A stretch of 64,000 nt of DNA, from NCBI RefSeq assembly GCF_000208745.1, contig NC_030856.1:2153659-2217658 (forward strand). Reading direction: 5' to 3'. The number at the start of each line of letters is the position of its first letter. The first letter of the stretch is position 1. The translations under genes and the position numbers were made by a program. The notes beneath the pieces were generated by a model that saw nothing but the letters and a program-made list of their open reading frames with translations, ran no database searches and was not told the origin of the DNA. This document shows positions 1 through 11,300 of this stretch, one piece after another. Source of the stretch: Theobroma cacao. Lineage: Eukaryota > Streptophyta > Magnoliopsida > Malvales > Malvaceae.

Positions 1-480
1 TCATATGAGTCTGGGATTGATACTAGGGACAATAGTGTGTTTTCCTCTTCCTCCACCTTCACATTAACCTTATTCAACTGATTAATGATCCCATCGAATT
101 CATTCATATGCTTCATGAGATCTCTATTCTCCTCCATCTTTAAGCTATACAACTTTTGCCTAAACTGCAACTTGTTGGAAATACTTTTCACCAAGAAAAT
201 CTTCTCCAACTTTGGCCACAATCTTGGAGCAGAATCCTCATCAATAATATGGCTAAACACATTATCTTCAATGCAAAGTCGAATAGTGCTCACACACTTT
301 GCTCCAACTCTGCTTATTCAACACCTTTCATGTCATCTAGTTACCCTTCCTCTTTTCCTAGAAAGGGGTGCATCAAACCTTGCTGTATAAGAAGATCTTT
401 CATTTTTCTCTGCCACTGTGTGAAACTAGTCTTCCCATCAAACTCGATTGAAAATTTACAGAACTAGTAACTTTTGACAT
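1..480 (-). pseudogene. Ty1/copia gag (UBN2-type) remnant, cut by window edge
   Basis: Reading the minus strand leftward from the primer binding site at about 520, short stretches in alternating frames resemble the start of copia Gag polyproteins. These include MSKVTSSVNF near 470, a block like KTSFTQWQRKMKDLLIQQGL, then SNKLQFRQKLYSLKMEEN and a HMNEFDGIINQL-like stretch. Several stop codons and frame changes separate them, so no long ORF survives. This order matches the gag-polypeptide (UBN2) family of plant copia elements. The element continues beyond base 1, so its pol region is not visible. Plus-strand ORFs across this stretch are shadows. Confidence 0.75.
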
Positions 481-507
481 CCTTATTGAATCTTCAATTT
501 ATTGAAC

Positions 508-524
508 CCAAAGCTCTGATACCA
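508..524 (-). other. Retrotransposon primer binding site (tRNA-iMet type)
   Basis: On the minus strand the sequence TGGTATCAGAGC lies 3 bases inside the LTR end. It is the usual plant copia PBS, complementary to the 3' end of initiator methionine tRNA. It fixes the orientation of the element as leftward. Confidence 0.85.
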
Positions 525-527
525 GTT

Positions 528-1003
528 TGTTATAAAAATTGCCCAAAAAATGATAAAGATAAAACCTAGAGAAATCGAGCAAATAGAAAAACACAAAAAT
601 TTACTTGGTTCGGCTTCTTGCTTATGTCCATGGAGTGAAACTGTTATTCTATTATTGAGAAATTAAAGTGCAATCAATAGACCACTATGGTTTCCCAAAC
701 CAACCCAAGATCCCTTGCACACTCTTTCTCAATAACCTCCTATGAACACTCATCCAAACCTCTTTAACTCCACCAAAACAAAAGACAAAGTTATAACGTG
801 TTCCCTCCCTAGAGCTCTTAAAGCACTACTCACTATTCTAAGGTATAGAGACCTACTTTTATAATATAAAAGTCCAAAGTAGAATGAGAATATGACTCGA
901 TGTGCAACAAGAAATTTAAAACCATACAACTATTCAATGATGTACACAAACAAAAATTCTAATCAAATAAAATTTGAAATTCTAGTCAACCTAAAACTCA
1001 ACA
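528..1003 (-). repeat. Copia 5' LTR (left-edge element)
   Basis: On the minus strand this 476-bp segment begins TGTTGAGTTTTAGG and ends TTTTTATAACA just before the primer binding site, giving TG...CA termini. The outer boundary is supported by comparison with the related sequence near 5535, which resumes at the shared string AACCAAGGCTAATG at about 1018. The second LTR and target-site duplication lie outside the window, so the outer end is uncertain by about 15 bp. Confidence 0.65.
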
Positions 1004-1017
1004 TAAACAACTTTAAT

Positions 1018-1660
1018 AACCAAGGCTAATGTGACAAATTCTATGCAATAATAAAGTTTACACAATCTCTCCTTAGAATTTTATTCTTTTTCTTTATCAA
1101 AAAATATGCCTCCTCCTGATCCTTGTATCTGTAACATTATTTGATTGGGAGGGTAAAAGAAAATGAATCCCCAATTTTCCCCTTCCTTCTTCTCTTCCCC
1201 GTAGAACATGTGATAGTGGTTCTACATTCAGAAAAGCTAAGCTAAAAATTTTTAAAAAACCATTTGGAGATAACACACTTTATTATGGATATCTCCATTT
1301 TCACTTGTTTCTTTTGAGAAAAGAAAATTTTTTAGTTGTATTTAAGAGAGTCTTGTCAGTTGTTTTTCTCCTTGTCAATTCTTTTGCTTTCATCTTGAAA
1401 GAATTGAATCCAACACGAAAGCTCACTTTAACCAAAAAGGGAGATATCCGGAGCTTTTTCACAAATTTTTGAAGAAGTATTTTGATTAATTCTCTCCCGA
1501 AAAAAAAAAAGAAGGAAGATTCTCTGTTAAAGGAAATTTTAATTAATGCAAAATTAGCTTCATGTTTGTGATCTTAAACATAATAACATTTTTTCCATAA
1601 AATTTATAAATCAATTGAAAACAAAAAAGAAGAAGAAAAGATCAGCAAGCTTCCTTTGGA
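1018..1660. repeat. CNL-upstream-type dispersed repeat, copy 1
   Basis: This stretch contains the sequence around CCTGTATCT...GAGGGTAAAAGAAAATGAAT...GAACATGTGATAGTGG that recurs near 5600, 16690, 36560 and 38150. The shared part continues through an AT-rich tail (AAGGAAATTTTAATTAATG). No conserved reading frame was found. It appears to be a decayed piece of the longer block preserved at 36440-38009. Confidence 0.6.
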
Positions 1661-2610
1661 TTACTTTAACGAAGCATAAATTTCTTTGGGTTTGGGGTAG
1701 TTATGACGTGCTAAAGGTTCTCTGAGATTTCATTTTTCTCTGTACAGCACAGATCTTAGGTTAAGAGTAGAGAGCTTACTTTTGTTTCTTGCTCAGCTTA
1801 GGGAAGGAACTGCTACCATTTTCGCCAGGCAGTTCTCTTGCTATTTTGTACTTCCCTTATGCACAAGCCTCTTTATTATGCCGACGAAAGTCTTTAGCAA
1901 AGTGTCGAAGACTTTGGATGGTACGAAGACTTGCTGTTAATAAAACCATTTTTCAAGAAAAAAAACGAAACATAAATTTTCCTTAAACAAAATTGATCAT
2001 GAAAGAACAGACGTTGAAAAACATAATCATGGGATGATCATGAATTCCAAAACTGATGATGATTTGTATTTTTTTTCCTTTCTCTTTTTTATTATTTTTA
2101 TTTTTTTCCATCTTTTCCATTTTTTTAATTTTAATTTATATATATTTTTTTTCTTAATTTTTTTCTTTGTTTTTCTTTACACAAAAAAACAAAGTTTCTA
2201 TTAAAAAAACTTAACACATCATACATCGAGAGACCACGTGAAACGTAAACTTACTCACAACAAGAAAATCATTCCTCTCTTTTGTATAATTTCTTGATGC
2301 TATGAACATCTAAATTTACCCTTTGTTTGAATAAACGTGGAAGCCATCGACACAACTCTGCAAATCCAGGAGGAAAACACGTTCATTAGATTTTCTTAAA
2401 TTAATTCAGGATTGGGCGGAACACAATGGATCAAAAGAGAATTGAAAATAAGAGGAAAAATAAGAAAAGAAAAACTGGATATGCAACGCAACACAAATGA
2501 AGAGAAAAATCAGAACAAAAAATACTTATGAATGGATGTGGAAACTCATAAGTGAAAAGAAAGGAAAATCAAAATGCTCAGTTAAATTGAAGTACCAGAA
2601 GATTGGAGCA
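1661..2610. other. Non-coding stretch, nothing recognised
   Basis: AT-rich sequence with long T runs around 2060-2160. The short ORF at 1789-1986 has no recognisable motif or paralogue in the window. No gene, RNA or element boundary can be supported. Confidence 0.5.
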
Positions 2611-2619
2611 TTTTCGTCA

Positions 2620-2715
2620 ATGTTAGTGTTTGGTTAGTACAGTAATAGTTTATCCAAAAGGTTAATCTTCACCTGTGAAAAGCGCAGTAATTTTAAGCAA
2701 CTGTTCTTTTTATGG
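2620..2715. repeat. Remnant of CNL 3'-flank sequence
   Basis: The string around TTTGGTTAGTACAG...GTGAAAAGCGCAGTAATTTTAAGC closely matches 51600-51690, just downstream of the gene 3 stop codon. It is either a leftover of a lost CNL copy or a small dispersed duplicate. Confidence 0.55.
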
Positions 2716-2869
2716 AAATTATTGGTTTTCTAATAATGAGCAATGATGTACCTCATTGTTGCCTGGCTAAGTCATAATGGACAAACTCTAGTGAACAAAA
2801 AATTCTTCCCGCGGCAGCTTTCTAGTTCATACACATGGTGCAGTGATGGGTGTTGTTTCTTGGGCTGGA

Positions 2870-3530
2870 AATGACTTTTATGTATGGGATGAATAGAATA
2901 TAACACCTCCAACTTTCATATTCAAACACTGAACAAATAATGGAACAAAATCAAAATTCACATTTTGCTTAAGAAAAAGAAAAATAAAGGAAAGAAAGAG
3001 AAGTCAATTTGGATTTGGATAACTTATGGTTATGATGATTTAGGGAGTGTCACTAACAAATCTTTTCTCGATCCGATTGATGGGCCAGAAGAAACCAAAA
3101 GAGAGAAAAGGATGGAGTCATGGAGATGCTCTGTTAAGGTCCCTTGGTTGGCTTTCCAGGAAGTGTTATGGCAAGAGGATGGGACTTGCGAGGCTGTAAA
3201 TGTATAGGAAATTTTCCAACTAACCACAATTGTTCAAATTCTGCTTCAAATCTTTTTTATTTTTATTATTTTCTTTTTTGTGCTCCTACCATTTGAGAAG
3301 AAAATTGATCCATTATTATGAAGACTTCCTTGTTTAATCTTGTCATCACTTAACAATTTATTTAATCTTTTTTATTGAAGCATATTTATAATATATTGCC
3401 CTTGTTTAAATTACATAGACATCAATAACTTAAATTATTCTAGATATGATTGTGTAAGAAAATTCATAATTAAGGAAAGCTTGTAGGAACCTGTTGGAAT
3501 GCCTAATTAATGAAATTCATCATCAAGTCC
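2870..3530. repeat. Segmental duplicate of 39780-40440
   Basis: Nearly colinear with 39780-40440. Shared landmarks are TTTGGATTTGGATAACTTA, GATGGGCCAGAAGAAACC and GGTCCCTTGGTTGGCTTTC. The small ORFs here differ between the two copies in frame and length, so they are not taken as genes. Together with 7300-9700 versus 40900-43650, this places a large duplication boundary left of gene 1 and gene 2. Confidence 0.7.
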
Positions 3531-3699
3531 TAAAAAGCATAACTAGCTTTTTGACCACGCTTGTCATTGGAAAAATAGGAAAGCCCAAGAAATGATGAGT
3601 GTACAAATAATGAAATACACATTTTATTTAAATAAAAAAAGAAGAATCGAAGAAAGGAAGGTCGATAGACCAATTTGGATTTGGATGACTTATAGTTAT

Positions 3700-4600
3700 G
3701 ATAACTTTTCTGCATTGAGAAACACGGTTCAATAAGTGATTTATACTTATAGTTATGATTTGGATTTGGATAGGCCAATAAGTGAGCAACACGGTTCAAT
3801 CTCCCTGGGCATTGAGAAACTTTTCTGCAATTCACCTTCTCCATATAATCAACGCAATCTTGGTAGATATTTCCTAAAGCACTAGAAAATTTCTTCTCAT
3901 TTAGCTTTTTCACCACTGTTACGTTGTCTAACTCCACCTCTGTTATTCCCATATTTTCTCTACAGAATATCATTAATGACCGAAGTAGGGACTATAACTC
4001 TACATCCTCAATCTTACCACCAAAATTAAACTTTGCTGTACCTGCCAAAATCATTTCACCATAAGCATCACGCAGGACAAATCCTACTCCTATCATTGTA
4101 ACGCCACTATTGACAAAGATCGCAACATCAGTGTTTAATTTATTTCTTGCAGCTCTTCTCCAGTGATCACAAGTTCCTGTTACCATTTCTTCATTAATAC
4201 CACCCGGCTTGTTGGCACTTCGAAATTCCCTGCAAATGTCACACCCCATCTCCACAACAGTCATGGGATCCAATTTCTACGGTTAGAAATCCAGCAAATT
4301 CCTAGCCTTTCATAAAGCCCATAATACACAACTTATTTCTTCTGCATCCAGTATTTCAACAATCAATACAAACCAAATTATCCAATCAGCAGCCGAATCA
4401 AAATGGTCTTTGACACCCCGAAATCCCCACTTAGAATAAAGCCAAGCAGCTCTTGCATATTGACAATAGCACAAGCAGTGAAAATCTGTTTCTACTTTCT
4501 CCACACAGAAGGGACATGATGTTTCCGCATTAAGATAGGTGAAATTCCTTTAATAGCTTTCCATGTAAATAAAATATTTTTCCTAAGAAAGGTTCCATAG
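3700..4600 (-). pseudogene. LINE pol C-terminal remnant (zf-RVT plus RNase H)
   Basis: The minus strand shows, from 4590 leftward, the end of a non-LTR retrotransposon polyprotein. A zf-RVT-like zinc-binding stretch (CPFCVEKVETDFHCLCYCQY) is followed by WLYSKWGF. About 100 codons on comes an RVT_3-type RNase H domain (WRRAARNKLNTDVA, then MIGVGFVLRDAYGEM), ending with RLNRVAHLLA, the usual RxxNxxAHxLA box. At least one frameshift lies near 4505 and stops lie near 4270-4310 and 3985. The reverse transcriptase proper is absent. It is a dead 5'-truncated copy. Confidence 0.8.
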
Positions 4601-4649
4601 CTTCTTCCAGACGGTCACGAAATTTCCATAGCTTCATAGGTAAAAACAC

Positions 4650-5130
4650 TTGAATATAGAAATTTTTGAATAATTGATGTGATCCCTCAATTATTGTCCT
4701 TTTCTATTTTTGTCATTTTGCAATCATTTTCCCTTGAGATCCATTTATTTCTCAGCTACTTGCTTGCTCTGTTTAAAGGCTTTCATGGAAAAATACTTTA
4801 CCATATATAGGACAAGGGAAGGGAGATTTCCGGAGCTTTCGTATAGATTTTTTTCTCTTTTTACTAGTGGGACATGGAATCAGGAGCACTTCTTTTATCA
4901 GTTTGTGAAGAAAAATGATAAATTAATATGAAGACTAGCTTTGTTTAATTTAGTCATCACTTCACAATTTGTTTAAACTTTTTTACTGAAGCATATTTAC
5001 AGTACATTGCCCCTGTTAAATTACATAACCATCAGTAACTTAAATTTTAAACAAATTTTGCAATCATTTTTCCCTTGGAGGTCCACTTGTTTCTTAGCTT
5101 CTTGCTTGGTCGGTTTAATGGCTTCCATGG
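4650..5130. repeat. Dispersed AT-rich repeat (GATGTGATCCCTC family)
   Basis: Contains AATTGATGTGATCCCTC, TTGTCATTTTGCAATCATTTT, GAGATCCATTTATTTCTCAGC and GGCTTTCATGGAAAAATACTT. The same run occurs at about 18080-18116 joined to 33752-33850, at 36200-36330 and at 60945-61060. A second partial run is at 5060-5130. The MULE target site lies inside one copy of this family. No coding signal. Confidence 0.6.
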
Positions 5131-5259
5131 AAAAATACTTGCGCTTTTTATATTAATTTTTTGGATTAAATTCTGTGTTTAAGGGATCGAAGCTTTACAC
5201 TTTGTTTAACACAAGGAAAAATGGCGAAACACGTCAAATGATTCATATAGTGCAAGGAT

Positions 5260-6180
5260 CATGTTTTCCTTGGAGAGAAGTAGAGGGTCAAGGTACATCT
5301 CTACTGTTTGAACTATCATTTACAGATCCTTAGGTACGTTTTCCTCCATGGTTGGTAATCTAATACAAGAAAGAAGATCATCTAAGCCTAATTTGTTCTA
5401 ATCAAAACTATTTTGAATTAATTTCCACTAAAAAAAGTAAGAGCTTCAAGGAATAACCTGACCCATCAAACTTGATTTGGATTAAAAAATGAGACAGAAT
5501 TGATCAGTGTATTAATATATTATAATCAACATTAAAAACCAAGGCTAATGTGACAAATTCTATGCAATAATAAAGTTCACACAATCTCTCCTTAGAATTT
5601 TACTCTTTTTCTTTATCAGAAAATCATGTCTCCTCCTGGTCCCTGTATCTATCTCATTATTTGATTGGGAGGGTAAAAGAAAATGAATCCCCATTTCTCC
5701 CGTTCCTTCTCCTCTTCCCCATAGAACATGTGATAGTTGGTCTACACTCTGAAAAATTATCTGTAAATGTGGTTGGTTTTACCTTGTTCCCAATCCCACC
5801 TGAATTGCAGGGTAGTTATAGGTATTAGGACTATTCTTGACTCTTGTCTTAATCGAAATGAGTCTAACGTAGAAATCAACTTTACTAGAGTAAAAGGGAG
5901 ATTCTCCGAGCTTTCTCCGAGTTTTCTGATTCCTTGAATCGAACACATTATTACTGTCTCCATTAATGGAGAGTTTAATGTCTTTGAAGAAGAATTATTG
6001 ACTTATTTTCTCTTGAAGAAAAAAAAAAGGGAGATGCTTTGTTAAAGGAAATTCTAACTAATGTAAAATTGATTTTATGTTTGTGACCCTAAAGATAATA
6101 ATATCTTCTCTATGAGATTTTAAAAAATCGAATTACTTTAATGAAGTATAAATTTTCCCTAAACAAAGTTTACCATTATT
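5260..6180. repeat. CNL-upstream-type dispersed repeat, copy 2
   Basis: Starts near GGTCAAGGTACATCTCTACTG and runs through the same CCTGTATCT...GAACATGTGATAG block as copy 1, ending in CTAAACAAAGTTTACCATTATT. It matches the first two thirds of the 36440-38009 unit. Small ORFs within are not conserved between copies. Confidence 0.6.
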
Positions 6181-6659
6181 AAGAAGGCAATTAAGTTTAC
6201 GCCTTTATCAATTTTCTGGGTGCTCCTACACAAATGATTGTTATTATTATTCTCACAAAGCATAAATGGGACATATATGGAATCATTTATGCACTCTTGA
6301 ATTATTGATCCCATTAGATGACCCAATTTGTTTTATCATCTATGTATTTATAATAATTATAAGCTCCTTTTTATAGATATTTATGTTTCAAATCCCTGTG
6401 ACCAATTGAAACTACAGAGAAAAAGTTCCAGCAAAAACTTCTTTCCTTTTTTTCTTATTCAAGTTCATATCATTAGTGGAGGACAAGGGCCCAAACATCT
6501 TTTGCCTTAAGGAACTACTGGCCTCATTTTTCCTTTCCTTTCTTTTTTGAAATTGTAAACTTTGTGATGCGCTGGACATATATAAACACCACTTTCCCTC
6601 TGAGTTAAAGATACTTTAGAACAAAGAATTGAATGACGATGAAAAAAAAAAATAAGGGT

Positions 6660-6893
6660 CCAATCGGCGGTGGCGGAACCGGTGGAGTGCTGCTGCATCT
6701 GACTGGGCGTAGGGACGGGTCGCGGAGCCCAATCAGAAGGTGGAGGAACCGGCTGACCTAACTGTTGCTGTTGTTGTTGCATCATCATCCACGGCTGCGA
6801 CTGCGGTTGCTGCTGATACTGCTGGGTTTGAGACTGATCAGCTGCCATGGACTGCGGCGGAGCTACACCTCCTGCTGGTGGTTGTTGCATCAT
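6660..6893 (-). pseudogene. RBP45/47-like RNA-binding protein, N-terminal exon fragment
   Basis: The minus-strand ORF starting at 6893 opens MMQQPPAGG, continues with a Gln-rich low-complexity tract (WMMMQQQQQQ) and PPPSDWAPRPVPTPSQMQQ, and reaches GSATAD near 6660. This resembles the N-terminal leader of plant oligouridylate/poly(A)-binding proteins of the RBP45/RBP47 class, which continue directly into three RRM domains. Here the resemblance stops at ATAD and the frame runs into unrelated AT-rich sequence. No RRM is present anywhere nearby on this strand. Local GC content is far higher than the surroundings. I infer a captured or truncated first exon that cannot make a functional protein. 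Confidence 0.65.
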
Positions 6894-7125
6894 ACTCTAT
6901 AGATAAGACAGCGGGTAGAGAATCGAGAGATCTCAGAGAGAAGGGGAAACCCTAGGTCGAAATTGAAATTCTATAAAGGAAGCAATTTTTTTTTACGGAG
7001 CAGAGGATGCTTGTCGGGGTGACACGTGGAGAAGAGGAATTGGGTGGGAGTAATGGGCTTTTTGATATGGTAAATCGGGTGTTGGTCTTGGAATGGGCTT
7101 AGATTAGGTTAAAATTCTGCACTTT
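6894..7125 (-). promoter_or_regulatory. Probable 5'UTR and promoter of the RBP45/47-like fragment
   Basis: Upstream of the minus-strand ATG at 6893 lie a G-box-like core (ACACGTGG, about 7023-7030) and two TGGGCT motifs on the plus strand near 7055 and 7093. The latter read AGCCCA on the gene strand and resemble site II elements of housekeeping and translation-related plant genes. If these were captured with the exon, the promoter travelled with it. Activity is untested. Confidence 0.35.
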
Positions 7126-8300
7126 TGTTAATAAAAAAAGTTTTAAAAAGGAATTTTTATAGACAATTGAAATTTGGTCTTAATAACAATAGGAAAAATT
7201 TTAAAAAATTAAAGTAATTAAATAGAATTGAAATTTTAAAATTTATTAATATAATTTGATGGTATAAAAATTAATTATAATTTTGTTTTTTTTCTCTTAT
7301 AAATTTGATGACTTATAATTATGATGATTTAAAGGATGCCACTAATAAAACTTTTCTTAATCTATTAGATGGGAAAATTTGTTTTATCATCCCCTTCTGT
7401 CTCATTATCTTTGTTCTTTATTGATTTTTTGGTTGAAGAAACTCAACTTTGATCATTCTTTTAATAACATCGTGAAGTTATAAATTTTTTTGAAAATAAG
7501 AATTGCAAATTTTGAATTTTAAACTTTTCCAAAATTTTTTTTGAATTTTTAATTTTATGTAATATTTTAAAATAATAATCAAATTGAGTTCATTAATTTG
7601 ACTAAAAAAATTAAATAGATATAAACAAAATGGGATGGAGATAGCATGTATTTGTAAAGTTCCCTTTTATGAATATTTTTGCTTTTTAGTTTTTGCAAAA
7701 AATGAATAGAAAAAAAAGGCAAAATAGATAGAAAATAAAATATAAATAGCAAAACAAAAAAAAAAGAGACAAAGATAAAAGCATCAAGCTGGTATGAAAT
7801 CTTAAAAAATAATCTTGTAATGTGGATAATTATCAAAATGAAATGTATGATACAGTTAGAAATAATTCTAAGTGCATGTAGAAATGATCCAATCCCTTCT
7901 AATAATTCTTATTGTAAGCATTATCTATTGAGCTTGTATATGGAAATTAAAGTTTAATTTTCCATGTCTTAATTTAAAATACAAAAATAATGATAAGAAA
8001 TAGAAGAATTTTAGGCTTGTTTTTCTACTTATTGTACATATGGAGAGTAACATACTATTGATTGGATAAATGATTGAAAGCAAGTGATCCCTGCTCTTGA
8101 TAACTCTACAAAGCCAACATCTAGACCAACAAAAAGCACAAGTGATTAATAAAAGTTAGCACAAGTGGACCTCCAAAACTTGATTAAGACTAGGCGAACA
8201 AGCGAAAGAAATGAAATAGGAAAGTGGCCTTTGCTTTACCTGTGTTTAGTTGACGGTCCCAACGTACTCATTGATGTTTAAACATGCCTTTGCAACTTCC
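7126..8300. other. AT-rich intergenic stretch, duplicated at 40700-42180
   Basis: No gene found. Parts align with the other side of the large duplication, for example TAGATGGGAAAATTTGTTTTATCAT near 7365 versus TAGATAGGACAATTTGTTTTATCAT near 40980, and CATGTAGAAATGATCCAATCCC near 7876 versus 41580. The minus ORF at 7579-7836 is low-complexity hydrophobic sequence from AT-rich DNA. Confidence 0.55.
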
Positions 8301-8312
8301 CCTGCAATCATC

Positions 8313-11300
8313 TCATAGTTCTTCCTTCCAAGGTGGTAGCACACCATTAATGTCCTTCCACCAGAATATGGTCCTAGTATGGACTACATTTTGAGCAATG
8401 CCTATCCCTTCAATGGCGTCTTGCTCAACTAGTTGTGGTGTCTTTTTAAACAATTGAAAGAGTGAAATGTAAACCAAAAGTATGAATGTCTCATGTTACG
8501 AAGGAAAAAGAAAAAAAAAAGACATATTATAATTATAAACATTTTAGGCCAAAAATTCATTAAAAGTAATGGAATCATTCACTAAAAATGATATTTTAGA
8601 CCAATCTTTTAGTTGCAGTGTACTACTCAATTATTTAAATAATTTAAGTAAAAACTTTTAAAAATTATGCAATATAATATTATTAAAGATTTCAGTTGTC
8701 TTTGCACATACCAAATAAAAGCTTGTACTTAATTCAGTAATGAATAATAAAAGCTCTTAATCATCAATAATGGTTATGTTGGGGGGATAAGGAGAATGAA
8801 GAAGGTAGTTTTAGTTTTTGTGAATGATATTCCTACAAGAGTCCATGAAGATGGCTTCAAAGGATTTGGATCAATTTGGAAAGGTTGTCAATACATTTGT
8901 AGCGAGAAATAGAAGCAAATACAGTAAGAGGTATCGTTTTATCATATTTGAATATTTTAATAAAGCTCGAGGAGCAGTCCAAAATTTAAATGGAGTCTGG
9001 CTTTTTAACCAAGAGCTAGAGGTCAATATAGCTAGCTATGGAAGCCATGATTCATTCTGAAGGAGGAAGCAAAAAGGAAGCTTCTTATGCACCTAGTGTT
9101 AACCACATTAGGAACAGAGCCTGTAGTGGGATTTTGAGACAGAACTTTGCCTTATTCACTAAGCCATCTTATGCTCTGTTATTGAAAGGTGCTTTTGAAA
9201 GAGGTTGAGCTTCAAATGAAGAGAGAGGAGATGATCTTCAATGTCTTAACAAGCATGAAAAAACATGCTTTGGTTGAAGACAAGTGTTGTGGTAACAACA
9301 TAATATAATTCAGATTCAGCAAATTTAATGGACTTATTTAAAATGGAAGGCATCTCAGGGCTGCTTATGAGGAGTTTGTCTCTCAAAGAATTTCTGCTAA
9401 CCTTTGAGGATAAGGAGCTGTTGGAAGAGCTCAAGGATAAAGGTTGGGATTGGCTTAACAAATGGTTTACTAAGGTGGAAACATAGTTACAGAATTTTTC
9501 ATCAAAACTCCTTAACAAGTGGGTGATTGCACAGGATATCCTTTTAATGTGTGAAATATGCATATTATAAATTATAAGCATTTTAGGCCAAATTCATTAA
9601 AAGTGATATTCTAGACTAAGTTTTTGTTGTAGTGTCATTCTCAATCATTTAAGTAATTTAAAGACTTTGAAGATTATGCCCTAAAATAGACAAGATTAAA
9701 GTTTTCAGGGTGTATACCTCTGTTTTGGCGTGCACATATTCCTTTGAATCTATGAAGAAACCTGTAGTCATCTTGGGACATTCTCTTACATTCAAATGCC
9801 CCAAAGTCGGTAACACAAAGTGATATCCCCTTGGGCAAAAGTCAACGAGGCTTGGCAGTTCTCCAATTGATAAATGTTCTAATTGATCAAACTTTATCTC
9901 CTTTTCAGTTGTCGCCTCTGCTTCATCTTCAAGTTCAAATACTTGCTCCAATTTAGAGTTACTTCTAACTGTTAATTGCTTAAGTTTTGGAAGACAACGA
10001 GCAGATCCAAGAGGAAAGAGTCGTTTCAACTTTTTGCAATATTGAACAAAATTTTGGTCAAATTAGGAAAGCTTATAGGTTGGAGATCACCATCTGATGA
10101 TGAACAAACTTGATCCTCAGCAATGATTTGGTCCAATTCATCACATTTTTCTATATATAGCTCGTCCAACTGTGATAAACTTCGAACGGTCATAGGTGAA
10201 AATATATATCTTAGCCTCTTGCAATCAATCACCTTCAGAATTGTAAGGTTTTTAAGAGTTACAACTGAAGCGACATCCTTCCATATAATTTGCACTTCAA
10301 ATAAATCCTCCAGGTGGAGTTTCTTTATACGCCCATGAATCTGAAATACCTCTTCATGACTCCCAACTGCTATATATTCTTGATTGCAGTTGGCTGAAAT
10401 AAGCAATTGAAAGCTATTTACCAACTCAGAGAGATATAATTCCTGCAAATACAGACACCACTAAATGTCACTAAATACGTTCCTTTTCTATTAGATTGAA
10501 AACAGATGAGCAAATATTACTCATAATTTTTTAGATGCCAATTCACAAAAAATCCTTACATTTTTAATGACAGGACATATATATGTTTCAAAATTTAAAT
10601 CCAAAATTTTCATGAAATGGTCTGAAAGTGGAATCCAAAGACATCTAACCTTTTTTCAAGTTTTTCTCTGTTAATTTTTAACATAAAACCATTTATGGCT
10701 TTCCTTGTCTTGTGTTTTTTTCTTTGTCATTTTTTCTTTAAGCATGTTGATTTGAAAAGTATAGATAAAGTGGTAAAGTGTTAATTTTTTTTAATTTACC
10801 TAAATTACATAAAAAAACATAAAAGAAATGAACCCCCCTGGAAAGCCTAACTTTCTCAATCTGTTTCTCTTGTCTGCAACAGAAAGTAGAAACACTTTGA
10901 ATAAAATAAAAAAAAGGGAACTCATGGCCAAGAAGAAAAAGAAAACTTAAATTGAAGAAGAAAGAGAAAATTCGAATCAGAGAAAGCAAGAGAAACTAGA
11001 ATCGAAGAAGAAAAAGGAAGCTCGAACAAGAAAAAAAGCAAGATTTGTCGTCGTGAAGAAAATATATGATGAACCTCAATTCAGAAACAAGGACAAGGAA
11101 AACCCAAAGATCCCCACAAACAAATTAATTGTTTGTGAGTGTTGAAAAAAAGATTTAGCTCAAAGGCAAAATCCAAAACCATAATTGAAGGAAAAGTGTA
11201 GAAAGAAATACCTCTAGCTGAATTTGCTCATTAACTTCTTTTTGAATAGTGAAATTTCTCAATTTAGGACAGTTGCAAACTTCCAACTTCTCTAAGGATG

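Noticed and set aside
85..467. Two plus-strand ORFs at the left edge
   Set aside because: Both are antisense to the copia gag remnant, which is identified by the adjacent LTR and primer binding site.
513..524. Possible tRNA-derived sequence
   Set aside because: Only the 12-base complement of the initiator tRNA 3' end is present, in the right place for a copia primer binding site. No cloverleaf.
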